Positions 62,161 through 64,000 of a stretch of DNA of 64,000 nucleotides are shown here, piece by piece. How positions within the stretch are numbered: the first letter of the stretch is position 1; each line of letters opens with the position of its first letter. This DNA is from Candidatus Bathyarchaeota archaeon. Its GTDB lineage: Archaea > Thermoproteota > Bathyarchaeia > TCS64. The notes below the pieces were generated by a model, which saw only the letters and a list, made by a program, of their open reading frames with translations, searched no databases and was not told where the DNA came from. The stretch spans positions 1 through 64,000 of the forward strand of contig JABIBQ010000028.1 of assembly GCA_018652685.1 (NCBI GenBank). The letters run 5' to 3'. Made by a program: the position numbers and the translations under genes.

Positions 62161-62745
62161 ATGAATCCGAAGGACGTCTTGATGCTCAGCAAGATACCTG
62201 ATTCAGTGGACTCCGATAGGGTCATCATCCGCAGGTATGTCCCTGGAGATGGCGATGCGATGTACGCGCTCGCTGAGAGGAACGGCAACCGAGATAACTT
62301 GAAGGGGATTGCAGATGACATCGCTGACCTGGAGTCCGTGAAGCACGCCGAGGTTAAGGCACTCAAACACCGCGCTGAGTGGGCGAAACGTGACCGCTTC
62401 GTCGCGGGAGTCTGGCTCAAGGTGGACTGCTCCTATGTTGGTGAGCTATGGATTGAGCCCGCTAAGTGGGATGTGCCCAGCTTTGAGATCGGATGGTTCA
62501 TCGACAAGGGTCACGAGGGTAGCGGTCTGGTTTTCGAGGCGGCTCGGGCGGGCCTCAACTTCATCTTCGAAGAGCTGAAGGCACACAAAGCTATAGTCCA
62601 AACCGATGACACAAACACGAGGAGCTTCAAACTGGCCGAGAGGCTGGGCTTCAGGAGGGAGGGCCATACTAGGGAGTCCGAGATCAAGGACGGTCAGCGG
62701 TTCGGACGCCTCATCTACGGGATGCTCAGGGACGAGCGGTCTTAA
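62161..62745 (+). CDS. RimJ/RimL-type GNAT N-acetyltransferase
   Basis: A ~194-residue GNAT protein. DRVIIRRYVPGDGDAMYALA near 20 is the typical RimJ/L N-terminus. SFEIGWFIDKGHEGSGLVFE near 109 covers the acetyl-CoA loop, and QTDDTNTRSFKLAERLGFRR near 148 is the strongest signature. It probably acetylates protein N-termini or a small amine. ATG 62161 is preferred to 62140 because the transcript start is expected near there. Confidence 0.87.
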   Translation: MNPKDVLMLSKIPDSVDSDRVIIRRYVPGDGDAMYALAERNGNRDNLKGIADDIADLESVKHAEVKALKHRAEWAKRDRFVAGVWLKVDCSYVGELWIEPAKWDVPSFEIGWFIDKGHEGSGLVFEAARAGLNFIFEELKAHKAIVQTDDTNTRSFKLAERLGFRREGHTRESEIKDGQRFGRLIYGMLRDERS

Positions 62746-62783
62746 CCATCAGTTTTTTTTATAATGAACACCACATCTCAATC

Positions 62784-64000
62784 ATGCAGAGCTGGGAGAT
62801 CAAGGACCCTATACACGGCTACATCGAGGTAACACCCACTGAAAGGGCTGTAATTGATACGCCCCAGTTCCAGAGACTCAGGCGAGTAAAGCAGCTGTCA
62901 GCCGCTCACCTGACCTATCCGGGTGCAGAGCACACCCGGTTCCAGCACAGTCTCGGGGTCATGCACATATCGGGTGAGATAGCCCGCAGGCTGCAGGATG
63001 TTGAGCTAATCAATCAAAAGGATGCGAACAGGATACGTTTAGCCGGGTTGCTCCATGATATCGGGCACGGCCCATTCAGCCACCTGTTCGAGGAGGTTCT
63101 TGAAAAGATGGACATGGACCACGAGCAGATGTCAACGAGAATAGTCAGGGAGACCGAGGTTGGTGATGTCCTGAAAGGCCATGGCTTCGATGCCAAAGAG
63201 GTGGGCGACCTATCAATCGGGCACCTGGACTGCAATAAACCGTACATCAACAATATTATAGCGGGCCAGTTCAGCGCGGATGTACTGGACTACCTGCCAA
63301 GGGACAGTTATTTCTCAGGAGTCGAGTACGGCAAGGTGGACTTTGACAGGCTGGTCAGGAGCATAGGGGTGGTTGATGATACCCTGGCGGTGAAGGACAC
63401 TGCTCTATACGTGCTGGAGTCCATGGTCATCGCTCGGTATATGATGTTCAAGGCCGTCTATTTCCACCGCAGCGTCAGGGCCGCAGAGGTTATGCTTGTA
63501 AGGGCGATGGAGCTGGCAGATGAAGAGTTGGGAATAACGGGATTCAAGACCGCAGACGAGTACCACCAACTTGACGACAACTCAGTAATCAGTATGCTAA
63601 GCTCCCTGAAGGACTCATCAAGCAAGGAGAGCAGGACCGCTTACGAGCTGACCCAGGGTTACCTCGACAGGAAGCTCCTCAAATGCGCCTACGAGACTGT
63701 GGTTCACAGGCGGGACAGGCTTGCAGTCAATGTCATGGCCATGGCTGATATCAGGGAGAACCTGGCAAAGGATATCGCTGATGAGGCTGGTGTTGACCGT
63801 AACACCGTCATCATGGACGTGTCAACGGCACCCAGCGTACCATACGCTGCGTCGCAGCAGCAGCCCCAGGACATACCCCTATACCACGAGACTGGGGACG
63901 GAGGGAAAAAAAAGGTTAGTTTCAGCGAGATGAGTCCACTTGGAGGCACACTCGTGGGCTACCTGGACGTGATGAGAGTCTACGCGAAACCCGATGAACT
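62784..64000 (+). CDS. HD-domain phosphohydrolase (SAMHD1/dGTPase-like), cut by the window end
   Basis: This gene is absent from the ORF track because it runs past the window edge. It begins MQSWEIKDPIHGYIEVTPTE. The HD residues are H in HTRFQHSLGV near 53 and the HD pair in AGLLHDIGHGPFSHLFEEV near 92. FSADVLDYLPRDSYFSGVEY near 170 supplies the final Asp. These are the marks of the SAMHD1/YdhJ family, which hydrolyses dNTPs or other nucleotides. A TATA candidate (TTTTATAAT, about 62757) lies just upstream. At least 405 residues are present, with no C-terminus visible. Confidence 0.9.
   Translation, partial: MQSWEIKDPIHGYIEVTPTERAVIDTPQFQRLRRVKQLSAAHLTYPGAEHTRFQHSLGVMHISGEIARRLQDVELINQKDANRIRLAGLLHDIGHGPFSHLFEEVLEKMDMDHEQMSTRIVRETEVGDVLKGHGFDAKEVGDLSIGHLDCNKPYINNIIAGQFSADVLDYLPRDSYFSGVEYGKVDFDRLVRSIGVVDDTLAVKDTALYVLESMVIARYMMFKAVYFHRSVRAAEVMLVRAMELADEELGITGFKTADEYHQLDDNSVISMLSSLKDSSSKESRTAYELTQGYLDRKLLKCAYETVVHRRDRLAVNVMAMADIRENLAKDIADEAGVDRNTVIMDVSTAPSVPYAASQQQPQDIPLYHETGDGGKKKVSFSEMSPLGGTLVGYLDVMRVYAKPDE

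Overview
The window comes from an archaeon. It holds a linked 16S-23S rRNA pair (39.9-44.6 kb), archaeal TATA-type promoters, many short-leader or leaderless starts, frequent TTG/GTG starts, and archaeal families such as HdrABC/MvhADG, Ahb heme synthesis and UPF0148. The 16S carries TTAATTGGAGTCAACGCC, the form usual in TACK and Asgard lineages rather than Euryarchaeota. The rRNA spacer has no tRNA-Ala and no 5S follows the 23S. I favour a TACK/Asgard-type anaerobe but cannot name the lineage from sequence alone. No methyl-coenzyme M reductase gene is present here.

Layout. 0.35-10.5 kb (+): a tightly coupled redox operon containing a GltD-like flavoprotein with ferredoxin domain, an MvhD-like/winged-helix fusion, a double-length HdrA, MvhD, HdrC, HdrB, the [NiFe]-hydrogenase subunits MvhG and MvhA, and a hydrogenase maturation protease. 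It probably bifurcates electrons from H2, and perhaps NAD(P)H, to ferredoxin and a disulfide-like acceptor. 10.6-12.8 kb: two Lrp-related regulators and a Gfo/Idh oxidoreductase. 12.8-20.2 kb (-): an almost complete siroheme-dependent (Ahb) heme operon, from porphobilinogen synthase to AhbC/AhbD. 20.5-22.2 kb (+): an ArsP-type permease, an ArsD-like protein and a PadR regulator, preceded by palindromic operators. 22.2-38.9 kb: mixed metabolism, including TPR and HEAT proteins, an MFS transporter, aminotransferases, an HpcH/HpaI-type aldolase, an M24 peptidase, a PhzF protein, a D-aminoacylase-like amidohydrolase, a DEAD-box helicase, GNAT, a sensorless histidine kinase next to an HD protein, an amidase with a small partner, and a TRAM-like protein. 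39.0 kb: a PadR regulator with twin operators.

39.5-44.7 kb: the rRNA operon, with leader, 16S and 23S processing stems (the 23S one forms a textbook bulge-helix-bulge) and terminators. 44.9-53.7 kb: a UroD-family protein, an Fe-S aldo/keto reductase, a Tag-like glycosylase, homoserine dehydrogenase, small membrane and zinc-ribbon proteins, a SpoU methyltransferase, UPF0148 and twin EamA transporters. 53.7-60.3 kb: a catabolic-looking group of two AstE/AspA-family proteins (one lacking its zinc ligands), an SDR, a DUF362 protein, an ornithine cyclodeaminase-family protein and an amidohydrolase. 60.3-64 kb: thymidylate kinase, an M24 peptidase, GNAT, and an HD phosphohydrolase cut by the window edge.

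The most unusual items are the composition of the Hdr-Mvh cluster, a ~99-nt non-coding element repeated in opposite orientation at 27.6 and 44.8 kb, the altered but base-pair-compensated 16S 5' end, the AspA-family paralogue without its metal site, and the ArsP/ArsD-like/PadR unit with a remodelled cysteine motif.
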